Positions 1 through 11,665 of a stretch of DNA of 64,000 bases are shown in pieces (the stretch's first letter is position 1; every line of letters starts with the position of its first letter). The notes beneath the pieces were generated by a model that searched no databases, had not been told where the DNA came from, and worked only from the letters and a program-made list of their open reading frames with translations. Both the position numbers and the translations under genes were made by a program. Origin of the DNA: Argopecten irradians (Eukaryota > Mollusca > Bivalvia > Pectinida > Pectinidae); NCBI RefSeq assembly GCF_041381155.1, contig NC_091147.1, forward strand, positions 36,439,053 through 36,503,052. The letters are read 5' to 3'.

Positions 1-3000
1 GTTATATAATCCTGTATTTACATGACATGGAACTGCGCTCTTCTGAGGCTTTGCCTTATATTCATATTATTGATTTTAATTCAATATGCACTAGCAAATT
101 ATCTATATTTCATGAGCTACATTTTGTATCATATTAACCATTTGCTAACAGGGTTTTTTTTTTTTTTCATCTGTTCACATTGCATTGATTGCCATCATCG
201 ATCAATGCTCGCTACGTCCACAAAATTAAATTTATCGACCTGCTTGAACCTGTCGCCTCCGATTACGTACTGAACGTTCAATTCATCTATCGAGCTGTAT
301 TTTACTTACATGGGCATCCATTATGTACAGAGACTATGCAGAAGATCCCCCTAGGCTCTTTTTCTTTATTCTCAGCATCTGCAACACCGACAACTTGCAG
401 ACCGGATGTTGTAGTTTGTCGTGTAAAATCGGACACGGAAACGATACCAAAACTTCCGGAATTTAGAATATATCTTCGGAAAAAAGCGTATCAAATAGGA
501 GCCAACCATATAATATCTTTTCTAATTTTAGAAATATTTCGAAGGTATCTAATTTTAAAAATAGACAAGAAGAAGCAGCAAACTTACTACAGTGTAACTA
601 ATGTTTCGGACAACGGTCTACTGTTACTATTGTCACAGGGGTCTGAAAATTAGTTACAGCTTGGACCCACCAGACAGAGTGTCCATAGATCTTTTTGGAG
701 GCCTAATTGGTCTAAATCAAAATTCGGTAAAACTCTGATTATATAAGATATACTTAACGCATTGAATCAAATACGAGAAGGGAGGAAAGTTCCCAGAAAC
801 AAAATAAATCTACCCCACCAAGCCAGTATAAATGACTTTGATTATATATGTACATGTATTTGGTGCTTTTCGCACCTGCGTTTGAATAAATTCCACCTAC
901 TAATTACATTTTTATAAATTTTAAGTATTTAGATTATTAAAAACTGTTAGTTTAATATTACAAGCCGAATATTATTTATACAAGCAGAGACATATATAGG
1001 TAACTATGTCTTCCCTAGCTATATATATTCCGACTGGTTATATTAGTTAATGAATATAATAAAAGTTAACACCCCCTTCCCCCTCCTACTGGAAAAGTCA
1101 AGGATTTATAAGTGAGAAGGATTCGTGACTGCATGTCTCTTTACACTACTAAACATCATGCAAGACGCCTATTCACCGGGAATAAATAAATTAATTTAGC
1201 TACAACAGTTGGTAAGTCAGAGCAAGGACGTATATGAATGAGACTTATAAATCCTTGGTCAAAGGCAGCAATATAAATACCATGGGAGAAAATGCCAGTT
1301 TTAGGATATATGATAAGTTGCATAACGATTGGCTTCTGTTTTCAACGGTGAAATATAAATTTCATGTATGTATTAATTAGGCGCTTTAATTTTGAGGTAA
1401 AAAGAATGGGTTATTTATGTGAAGATTAAACAATTGAGATGGTCTTAGTTCGAGTATTATTTTTATCTTTTACGCTTCAAAGGTAAGTACACGAAACTCC
1501 ATAAATGACAAAAGTTTAAATTACTATCAATACTATCAATACTGGTAGCCACAATGGGTCTCCTTGTTGCACACCAGGTTGAGAAAAAAAATGTATACGT
1601 AAATCCTTTCGGGTGTATGGAAATCACAACAGCTTCATTACAAAATCTATGAATATACACATATGTTGGACTATGATAGTCCAAAGGGCCCGGTAATTCC
1701 TTGGGTATATAAATATTTCTGTAAGCACCAGCATGTACCACTTGTACCACTGTATATCGAGCCAGCTGGGCGGCAGTCTATGGCTGATTCCGGGGGTTAC
1801 TATCCGGCGTTCGAAATTAACGTCTGTTCATCTGCTCGTGGCCGACAACTTTATAGTCGGGCAGAAATTTTTGCCATGTAGAATTGTGGAAAAGTTGAAG
1901 ATCAAAATGTACAAAACTAATTTTTCGTCATATTCTGTTGTTCAGTCAACTTTGTTGAGAGCGAACATTACTAATCCGGACATGCGGATATATTCTGTTA
2001 GTAAAACGATTAATTTGTTAGTATATAGTATTGTAATTTTATAAACTAAAAGGATGAAGGATAAATTGTAACTTTGTAAGAACCAGTAATTTTCAATCAG
2101 GACCAGTAACTTTTTGGGTCATCCGGATCCGGTCCTTAGGACCAGCAGTAAGATATCTTTAATTAAAGGAGAACACTGTTACTATCACTGTGGATATAAT
2201 GTAACAACAACGTAACGGCGGTGATAGTAACACCTGGTTTATCGAGGGTGCGGTTATTTCACTTGGTGTTAAGTATAAAGTACTGTACTACATGTAGTAC
2301 ACTATGTAGTAAATGACTATTAAAAGGGCATAAACAAAAACAAATAAGACAAACACATTCTACACACGATAACAGTCCCGGCCCGTACACACGACGTTTA
2401 AACTAAAAGGTGTTTGGCATTGTTTTATATATATATATACCGACAATGTACTCGATTGTCTTTGAGTTGTGAATCTAAAGCAGTTTAATAACGCAATACA
2501 CATGTGTATTCGTAAAGGCTACATGTATCACATGTTCCGGTTGTGGGGAGCTATTGTCTATCGTTATCTCGTCTCTTAATAACAAAACTGTTACGGGTGG
2601 ATGAGTTTTACCTGTACCACTAATTACAGGTAACTGATACACAGGTACGAATCTACGACAATGTATTCTTACAGATGTCCTTGTGGTGTTCTTGCATTTG
2701 CACGAATACACACATATACTCATTGTTTTATCCGGGCATTAACCAGGGTACGTGTTTGGATCTTTAAATTAACTTTATAACCCATATATCATGGCCAATA
2801 TTGATATTTGATTTTCCTCTGGACAGGCTTAATAGTGCATGCATAGAAAAAAAATGTCTTTTTATCAAACTGTATTTGATCTCGGCGTGAGATGGAGTTA
2901 CATGTAAACAAAGAAATTGATTTCCAGAAATAATTAATTCGGCTCAAGTGTAACTGATTAGTAGTATGTCTGGCGTGAAGATAATAAAGACATGTGATAT

Positions 3001-3044
3001 TGTCACCTGGTGAAAGAATACAAGAACGGCTGAAACCGAGTAGA
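1..3044. other. Region without a supported gene
   Basis: AT-rich sequence upstream of the KY-family gene. The open frames here (for example 189-653 plus and 1463-1750 minus) show no recognisable family, no periodic conservation and no consistent splice sites. A short motif near 2221-2250 ending in an ATCGAGGGTG-like string recurs near 3460-3510, 4150-4200 and at 58.4-58.7 kb, so part of the region is probably degraded MITE. The promoter and 5' UTR of the downstream gene should lie here but cannot be placed. Confidence 0.5.
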
Positions 3045-3110
3045 ATGGGATCATCGGCATCTCGCGTGTGTGGAACGGGTGCCCTGGGAGTAGTAAAACT
3101 TCACAGAGAG
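3045..3110 (+). CDS. KY-family gene, exon 1
   Basis: Encodes 22 residues starting MGSSASRVCG and ends in phase 0 at donor GAG|GTATGT. Gly2 with Ser6 fits the N-myristoylation pattern and Cys9 could be palmitoylated. The start was chosen because it gives this lipidation motif and joins in frame to exon 2; a 5' UTR exon upstream cannot be excluded. Confidence 0.65.
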
Positions 3111-6100
3111 GTATGTATGCAAAACGAGCATAGAGCCAAGTTCATCCTCGACATTCTAGGGGTTACTATTTCTGTCGTCAATCATTTCCACCCTTTGACT
3201 ACTGTATATCATAGCAAAACTGAAGGCCCTGTCTACGACAACATATGAGCAGGTAATTTGTTCCTTTGATGTACATCAAAAGTATTAAATAAAAGTATAT
3301 TTCGGTTGACCAAATTAACTGTTCATACGTTTTTTCGCAGAAAATTGAAAGCAGTTCAGGAGAAAATTAACTGACCAATCACAGGTCAGCAGAATTTTCC
3401 TATGAAGATTACAGGAAACCTGAACTGCTTTAAATTTACTTTGAGATAGTCTAGGGATGGATATAACGACAGTGAAAGTAAACCCTGGGATATCGAGTAT
3501 GAGCCAGGTTTAAACAAGTGAATGCAGTGTTATTTTCCAAATAGTTTTCTACGGAAGGGGTTTTCTTAGGTCGATACTCATGATACTATACATGGCCTAG
3601 ATCCCTAACGAGCACAAATCCTTTCTGAGAAGATTCCCTGGTGTTTTGAGAGCATTCTTATTGAAAATATAATAAATACATTTATAGTTGGAATAAATGA
3701 TATTTCAAATGAAAGTGGCCATCGGTTATTGTCAAGATATGTGTAACAATTCAACGAGTTTCGAAATAAATGTCCCAAAATATAGAATCTTCAATACATA
3801 GATATATTCCGGTTTCTAGGTGAATTATAGCAATATTTCATCGAAATAGTTGGGCTAGTGTGAACTACGTTTGGAAAATATAAAAGAGTTTCCAACACAC
3901 GAGATTAAATATATATTGAAATTATTCGTCAAGAAACTATGAATATATTTCTGTTTATTACATATTTACGTCTCTATCCTATTGTAGATTAGACCTACCG
4001 ATAACGGTAGATTTGTTTCAATCTGCCGTGATACGTACTTACTCCCCATTAATTTATTTCCCGCTTACAAATGATTTTAGTTCAGAATTAAAGATGACCC
4101 AGTTCGATTTATATACCATGACATCTCGACATACCATGGGCAACTATTACTTTGGATATGGCGACAATGAAAGTAACCCCTGGAGTATCGAGGGTGTACG
4201 TACACGGAGGTGATGCATATTCGTTTTGACTGGCATTTCTACATGAAGATTTTACTACACGTGCCAATTAACTGTCTTTATGAACGTCTTAGAATCTACA
4301 TTCAAACATGCTTATTTTGTCGACCAGTCGTGTCATTTAAATAACCATAATACTGCAAATTCAAACTTTAATTATTTATACCTATATTATTATCATTAAC
4401 AATAAAATTTTATGTTTTGTAACATGATGCTTATAAAGTAGATTTTCTTTTGTCTTGATATTGTTTTTATAATATTCGAATCGTCATGTGATTGTATGAA
4501 GACTAGATATTTTGTTTACGTATACTTCATACATTCATAGGGGTTGCGCGGATCTGACGATACATATAGAGAGCATATAATGGATGTTTAATAGCAATTA
4601 TAGCGTAAATTTGTCAGGTCCCTGTGATATTTAATTCCGATAACACAGATCTATACGGCTTGTTGCTGTCACCAGTATAACAACTACAGGTTGTTTGGCA
4701 AAATGACTGATTAGATTTCGATAATTACTTAATGCAGTACGTGCAACCTTGCTCGTGTAGGACAAACTGCGGACTACCTGCACACATATATCGAGACGTC
4801 GGTAAGTTTTAAGTAATATTTCTATCGAAATGTCAATTTATGGTATACTATGATATGATATACGGTATCGAAGGTTATTCTTAAAGTATTGAAAAGCACA
4901 TTTATTTGCCAACGCTCGAGTTTTATGGTCGATATGCATTGCTAGTAACTACTGTAAGAATCTAATATACAACGTTGAAATTTGCGATATTTTTCGTAAG
5001 TTGTCATCTCCATGACGACCATCTCACATTCGCGACTTCGTCATCTTGACTTCATAAAATGATTGATGTTTTCAATGATGTAATGCGTATCAAATACATT
5101 GTATGACCATGGCCTTGAATAATTTCAAATTCCACAAATAGAAATTCTTAAGGGTTGGTCGGTGTCATTTTTTATATTTTATTTCCATCTAAGACATGAT
5201 TTTAATGATAGAAGGATATCGGTAGACAGTTTATGTTGTATATCGCTAATCCATCTTTCAAAGACTAATCGTCATCGATTCGCAGATACGAATTCGTTTG
5301 TTTCTCGGACTTGACTTGATGAAAGGGGAAGCTTCTTTGGAGAGACTTAAACTGCAGTGTCACAGTGAATCAACTTGCTCGTAAAGGATAAAAACACCAT
5401 GTAGAAATGTAAAAGTTTTGTTGTACACATGGAAAAGATTTAAATCCTGACACACACATGTGTTTTATTCTGCGTTTTTGAAGTGAAGGTTGGAATGTGT
5501 CTTATCGATTACCGAGATAGAGTGGTATAACGACCCCCAACGTCGTAAGGCGATCAAGTGAAGTGCTACATCACAGGGACTTGGAACGAATTTCCAGCCA
5601 ACGGTCAATAAAATATGTATTATATACTATGTCTGTAATACAAAAATGATCGTTAGTTGGAAATCCGTGTCAAGCCCATGTGTACTACACGCGGTATATC
5701 AAGAGTCTTGATTTGCAACTGGTATCAGGGAATCAGGGGATCAGATCTGTTTTGGACGTGTTTTGTCCAATCCCAGTCTGTATAGATATAGTCCGAGTAA
5801 TTCTTGCCATAACACTAGGCTTAAACATTTTATAAGACATCTTTTAATAAGACCCAAGCGAGTATCACGATATAAAGATGGCAGGTTTGTAAAAATGTTA
5901 AATGCTGACGTGTTTTCGGCGATGTATAAAAATCTCATCCATTGTATTCTTAAGATATGTGCCTATCTCGAACAATGTTTTTATCAAAGATGCATTTCTC
6001 TTTTCAAATGTCCATTCATTTATTTTTCAATCATTTCGCAATGTACCTTATTTTAGGATGTGTGATATATTTGTTTATTTTCTTCTCTAGGTGATTGACC

Positions 6101-9100
6101 CCGCCCCGACCCCAGATATTGACAGCACATCCGGGGATTTCAGTGATGAGGATGACGTCAGTCACGCAGACGTTCCTGTCAAGCGTCATCAGATCGTGGA
6201 AATCGCCGACACAGGGGGTACAGAGGTCACGTGGTCTGATCTCATATGTAGGGAAAAGGGGATCGTCATAGAGCAGGTTATTCCTCCAATAAACACGGCC
6301 TATGTTGGACTATATTCTTCAAAAAAGGAAAGTTCAAAGGTCATCCAAAGGTTTGATTCTATTTGTGAAAGTAATGGTATACCTGAATCTACCACGTGCA
6401 CGAATTCTGATGAAGGAGATGACGACACCGATGACGTCACATCTGTAGAATCAGCAGAAAGTGTGACGCTACGTGCAAGTGACGACCTTGGGAATGAATT
6501 TATAACGTTTTTATTCAATGAACTAATTAATAATGTTATGACAGAAATGACTGAAAAAGAAATGTCAGAAGACAAAGTTATGGACGATACACAAGTTGAC
6601 TCTGATTGCAAATCCACTTCTAACGCACTGGAAGATTTGATTGACAGCTCCGAGTTTGACACAGCCGAAGACTACTTGAATGAAATTGAGAACGCCTCCC
6701 GTAGGAATGATACATTTTTTGATAAATTTCCGACACCAAAAGTATAAACCACTGTTCATAGATGAAGATATACTTCGAACAGCTCATCGGAGGCATGGGA
6801 AGCAAATCGATGTTATGGTAGATCCTCCTCGAGACGACTCTGGTCGACCTCTACCATACCCGTATGTAGACTAGGTCAAGAGGCAGTAGTCTCATGTGGG
6901 ATCGAGGCTGTCATATCAAGTCTAAAGGCTGCAAGGTCTGTCAAGGTACGTTTTTATAGCTTGGTTTGATATTGTTTCCATTGTCGATATCTACGATCAT
7001 CTAAAGATTTGTTAGGTTATGATGTTAGGTTATGATGGTAAAGGAAAACCGGAGTACTCAGAGAAATCTATCAACCTCCGACCAGTATCTGAAAACACCT
7101 GCAAACATGCTTCGAACTCGCGATAAAGTGCAGCCTACAGGTCAGACGGGATGGGGGATAGTGATTGAAGACCATAATATTAGAATAAACACGAACGGTC
7201 ATCCGTTCATCATTTATAGAAATGTCCTGGCATTTTACCACTTTACCACTAGACATCCATTGGCGGGTCGTGACTTCAAAAATCATCTGTCAGCAGTTTT
7301 CAGATACGTACGGAAGGTCGGTGGTGTTTCTGTACGGCTTTCCTACACCCCCAACGTCTTACATGTTCTTTAATGTGGAAGCTGTGCATGTTCTTAAATG
7401 TGGAGGTCGGGCGTGTTCTTTCATGCGGAAACCTAGCTTTCTTTTTATCAAATGAGAATGTTTTGGATGTTCTTTTATGACCATGGATTGTTCATCGAAC
7501 GTTATCAATAGACATTTAAACTCGCAGTGCAATAACATGCAAATATTATTATGCTACCATCAACTGTCTTCCACTTTGTACTTATTTCAGGAAAACGTCA
7601 ACTTAAGAGACGTCCTGGCACAGATTCAGACGTCCTGCTCTGATAAAGAAGGGATCATACGATGCGTGTTCTCATTGGTTCATTTTGCTCAGAGATGCGA
7701 GCTAGAGGACTTGGCGAGTGAAGTAGCAGACGGGAGAATGGAGGAGGATATGCTTCGAGTACACGTCTTCAATTATATATGCAGGTATGGATTAGAAAGT
7801 CAACATAGTAATATGTACGTTCACTGTTTCTCAAATCATAGGAAAAAATCTATAGTATTATGTACATTTTGTAATATTGTAATAAACAACTCCTGTTTAG
7901 GAAAATTTTACTCGGGCCAGTAACGCACGCCCTCTCTGCTGAATTGCAGCAAATTTTTTTGCTGATTGGTGATTATAATACATGCTGTCCACTGATTGGT
8001 CATTAGAACACGTTCTGTTCGTCTGATTAGTTATTGAAACACGCCTTTTTAATTGGTCATTAAAACATATCCCGGGTAACTGATTTATCAATTGAACACG
8101 TCATGTCTACTGATCGGATCTATACCCTTTTACTAATTGGTCACTGCAATATTCACCAATGTTTACTAAAGCGAAATTTGACTCTTCCTTCTGTCTACTG
8201 ACAATACAAAATAATGTCGATACCTCTATAAGGTATCCGAGTCCACATGAATAAAACTGTTTTGTTACCGAAATTCCCGTAGTTTTTTATCCTCCAAAGG
8301 CATTGCATTCCTCCAGATATTCCTCATCGTAAAGTTTGAACAAAGGATACTATATTTGTTTCAGATCCATGGACACTCCAACTGCTACTATAAGCGGCTA
8401 TCACAAACTGGACACCGTCGATAGCGACATCGACGATAAGCAGCAAAAACTGTCACTTTGGTCGGCGGTACTAATAAATGATATCTGGAAATACATTGAT
8501 ACAAACAGACGAAGTGTATTTCGGGACGAGAAACACCTATGGAAGGTATATAGGCCATCGTTCTGTACCTCGTGGCTCGTCAGTCCGCTGTGCTTCATCC
8601 AGACGCATCTACCTCAGAAACGGTACTGGCAGCAACTTAGTCGACCAGTCAGTAAATCTGAGTGGGACAACATGGTGTTTTTGACGCCGCACTTCTTTCA
8701 TTATAATCTTCAACTCCACAGCCATAACAGGTACGAGATCTCGTGTGACGAAGAGAGTTTCACAGTATTATTCCGTTATATGGAGCGCAACCATCTTCTC
8801 TTTGAAGCGAAGCTTCTATATAGGGGCAATCCAGTACAGATTAGTCTACCGAAGAACTGCTCATGTACATTTGTGGAAACTCGGATTTCTGACACCTCGG
8901 AGCTAGTTGTCCGTGTTGTCCCACCTCATCCAGGTGAATTTGTCCTCGCAATATTTGGACTCGACATTTTAGAGGATCCCTACAAGTGCATGCATTTATG
9001 CTCGTATAAAATACGATGTAACAAGCGTTCTGATGATGTAACTCTCTTCCCTTCCGTATCTCAGGGTCGGTATCAGTGGGGACCTGGTGCCGATACACTG

Positions 9101-10974
9101 AAAGCTGGTTTATTCCCGGCAAACTGTTTCGATTCCTCTGTCGTCTGTGAAGGACCTTCCCTGCACCTTAAGTTCCGAATATCAAGTGATTCTAACAATG
9201 TGGATTTAGTGTCAACTATGACAGGCGGGGATAATTTTGAAGATAATCTCAATAGACACGTATTTTTCTGGGTGGCGGATGGTCTGGCCCATTTCCTGGT
9301 ACACTCCCCAGGTCCGGGGCGATACGTGTTGAACATTTGTCAGAAAATGCGAAACACTACTGTTGCCATTTGCTCGTATCTACTCGAGTTTAGAAGTACG
9401 GCTTCAGACGTCGTTCTCCCCCCGGGATTTACAGCAAACAAGCTGGGTACCACAAAGACAGGTCTAGCTGCTGGATTCGAAAAGAAAGAATGGCTTGCGG
9501 CATTTTCGACCGCTCCCGCAACGGGTGAACTGGTGCTTAATCCTGTATTTGACCACGATCAAGTCACCAATAGCTACATACAGCTACGACTTCTAGGTAG
9601 GGACTGCATGGACATGACATTATACACTAAATGCAATCTGGAAGAAAATAATTTGTCGTGTACAATTCTTCTTCCACGAGTAGGCACTTACCTACTTTCC
9701 CTCCACGTAGAGTCAGTGAACGGTTCAACAACGTGTTGGCACAATGCTATTATCATTGCTGAAGTTCCGTGTTCAAACTGGGCACCATTTCCCAGCCGAA
9801 CTCGCGATGTACCGATCGACTTCTGCTTGCACTCGCCACTTTCTGGACAAATTCCGGCCAAATCACAAGTAACGTTTTCTTTGCAATTAAACGAGGCACA
9901 CGATGTTGCTGTGGTGACTAGCGGTGGGTGGTTTCATTTGGAAAAATCGATCTCTAACTCTTCGTTGTGGACTGGAAATGTAAACACGGGAGCAAGAGGG
10001 ACGGATATGAAATTGTGTGCCCGTTTCGAATCTGGATCAGGAACTTTCACACCTCTGTGTATCTACAAGGTAAGTTTGAATCAGGGGCTTTAGCCTTATG
10101 TTTTACCAGGTAAGTTATAGGAACGTTCACTTAGATATCGTACTCTAGTATAGGTCAAGGATACATGTTAATAAAGTTCTCATCAGGAGCATCCCTTGTA
10201 TCGTGCACTTGTCTGTGGTGGTAAGGGTACTTGATGTATTATCGCTGTTTCATCTGGCCAGGCTTTGGCTCGTCTTCTTGTATGAGCCATGCATTTTTTA
10301 ATCATACGAACAATATACCTAAAGACGGGTGTCACCGTTACATCAGTCTAGCAAAGACCACAGGGAAATTACGAAACAAGTGCGATCTTTATTTTGTTTT
10401 CCCTCACCATTTCCTATGAACTTGGAAACTTTGGAATTTAAGAATGCTAAGACGTGTTGATTAGGGCTTTGGTATTCATCAATAAATTTTACAAATTAAT
10501 TTGTTGTGCATTAATAAAATTATGCCAAGGTTCGCTCGAATCTGGTAACCACGTATTTGTCTGTATGTTAACTTTGCTCTTGTAAATAATAAGGATAAAC
10601 GTGTAGATATTTACAGCGGTCTAATTTTACTTTGTTGGAGTCATCATTCACTATCAATGTCCGATTTCGTTAAATAACATAACAAACAATGCAAGCCATT
10701 GTTATGCAGGACATCAAACAGAACATATACTAAACATCCTCTTTTGAGTGTGTGTCTACAAAGCAATTTTGTAGAACCCAGAAAGCGTCTGCTATTTTGA
10801 TATTGCTGTGCGTTAAGTGTTGGTAACACGATATTCTATAGGAATGTTTCCAAGGATTTATCGTCATATGATATGTTCCAGGTAATCTCCGGAGACGAAT
10901 ACGAGTCTCGATCTCGTCAGCAGAGCAGTTTGAGAGAAACACTACTACAAAGGACAGATACTAATGTTAGGTAG
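3045..10974 (+). CDS. KY/hillarin-family transglutaminase-like protein, probable pseudoenzyme (5 exons)
   Basis: Spliced CDS: 3045-3110, 6091-6945, 7591-7784, 8365-10069, 10882-10974; 2913 nt, about 970 aa if exon 2 is read at net-zero frame. All introns are GT-AG and phases agree (0,0,2,0). Residues 1-22 begin MGSSASR, an N-myristoylation-type start with a nearby Cys, suggesting membrane attachment. Residues 23-307 are acidic, Ser/Thr-rich and probably disordered. From about residue 320 a transglutaminase-like fold of the kyphoscoliosis peptidase/hillarin type begins. Its family landmarks are visible: TISGYHK (about 380-386), the LWSAVLIND...YIDTN block (403-418), then the KY-specific QTHLPQKRYWQQL and VFLTPHFF segments and Ig-like KY repeats up to about 930. 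The usual HAWN motif reads SLWS and the usual Cys position is not Cys, while Asp417 is kept, so protease or transferase activity is unlikely. Known relatives act in muscle and septin/cytoskeletal scaffolding; that role here is inference. Oddity: two frame breaks in exon 2. Confidence 0.8.
6091..6945 (+). CDS. KY-family gene, exon 2, carrying two compensating frame breaks
   Basis: Acceptor TTCTCTAG|GTG and donor AAG|GTACGT, 855 nt, both phase 0. The first 218 codons are open and acidic (DEDD, DEGDDDTDD). At the A-run 6738-6741 the frame reaches TAA (6745-6747), but coding character continues in the +1 frame as KYKPLFIDEDILRTAHRRHG and on to a TAG at 6872-6874. From about 6874 the original frame resumes as QEAVVSCGIEAVISS up to the donor. 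One extra base followed by one missing base restores the frame. Read errors, a real double indel or a small unannotated intron could explain it. Confidence 0.65.
7591..7784 (+). CDS. KY-family gene, exon 3 (start of transglutaminase-like fold)
   Basis: Acceptor TATTTCAG|GAA, donor TGCAG|GTATGG, phase 0 to phase 2. Encodes ENVNLRDVLAQIQ to HVFNYIC, matching the helix before the nucleophile loop and the helix carrying it. The position where family members have Cys (about 11 residues before the final Cys) is occupied by a non-Cys residue near the sequence EEDML. Confidence 0.75.
8365..10069 (+). CDS. KY-family gene, exon 4 (core and Ig-like KY repeats)
   Basis: Acceptor TTGTTTCAG|ATC joins AG to A to make Arg; donor AAG|GTAAGT. 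A single 1705-nt exon encodes the rest of the transglutaminase-like core and about 500 residues of beta-rich KY repeats with conserved Gly/Pro turns such as PPHPGEFVL, HSPGPGRYVL and LPRVGTYLL. Those three phrases are successive copies of the 'x-x-P-G-x-Y/F-x-L' strand motif of the KY Ig-like repeats. An upstream ATG at 8336 lies in the intron and is not the start. Confidence 0.85.
10882..10974 (+). CDS. KY-family gene, exon 5 (C-terminus)
   Basis: Acceptor GATATGTTCCAG|GTA in phase 0, matching the phase-0 donor of exon 4. Encodes 30 residues from VISGDEYESRSRQQ to TDTNVR, then TAG at 10972-10974. Chosen because it is the first in-phase acceptor giving a hydrophilic tail with a stop; other isoforms are possible. 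Confidence 0.55.
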   Translation, partial: VISGDEYESRSRQQSSLRETLLQRTDTNVR

Positions 10975-11026
10975 GACAAAACAGCGATTTGCTAAAACGT
11001 CATATGCAGATCACCGCACAAACACG

Positions 11027-11665
11027 TGGATAGTTAAGATGGGGTCTGGACGAGGATCGTTAAGATGGGGTCTGGACGAGGATCGTTAAGATGAGGCTGG
11101 ATGTGGATCGTTAAGATTGGGCTGGACGTGGATTGTTAAGATTTGGCTGGACATGGATCGTTAAGATTGGGCTGGACGAGGGCTGGACAAGGATCGTTAA
11201 GATTCGGCTGGACGTGGATCGTTAAGATGAGGGTTGGACGAGGATCGTTCAGATTGGGCTGGACATGGATCGTTAAGATTGGGCTGGACGTGGACTGGAC
11301 AAGGGCCGTTATGATTGGGCTGGACGTGGATCGTTAAGATTGGGCTGGACGAGGATCGTTTAGATTGGGCTGGACGTGGATCGTTAAGATTGGACTGGAC
11401 GTGGGCTGGACAAGGATAGTTAATTTGGGCTGGACGTGGATCGTTAAGATAGGGACTGGATGTTAATACGTTAAGATCGTTGCTGGAAGAGGATCGTTCA
11501 GATGAGAGTTTCCAGTCTTTAGGAAGCTGGTCGTGGACCGTAAAGATATAGAGGTTAGACGTACGCGTGGGTCCGTTAAGATGGGACTGGACGTGGATCC
11601 ATTCAGATGGAGGGCTGGATGTTCAGATAAGGCCTGAATGTGGATCGTTATAAGATGGGAGTTTC
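11027..11665 (+). repeat. GGATCGTTAAGATTGGGCTGGACGT minisatellite
   Basis: About 25-bp units in roughly 25 degenerate copies, starting about 50 bp after the KY-gene stop codon. They lie in its 3' UTR or immediate flank. Purines dominate the plus strand. Confidence 0.9.

Noticed and set aside
189-653. 154-aa ORF near the left edge
   Set aside because: Low-complexity composition, no domain and no splice partners.
4740-4800. Possible alternative 5' exon ending at CG|GTAAGT
   Set aside because: Good donor, but no start codon or supporting conservation; lies inside intron 1 of the KY gene.
7032-7373. 113-aa ORF in KY-gene intron 2
   Set aside because: Open but with no splice signals in phase with exons 2 and 3 and no family resemblance.
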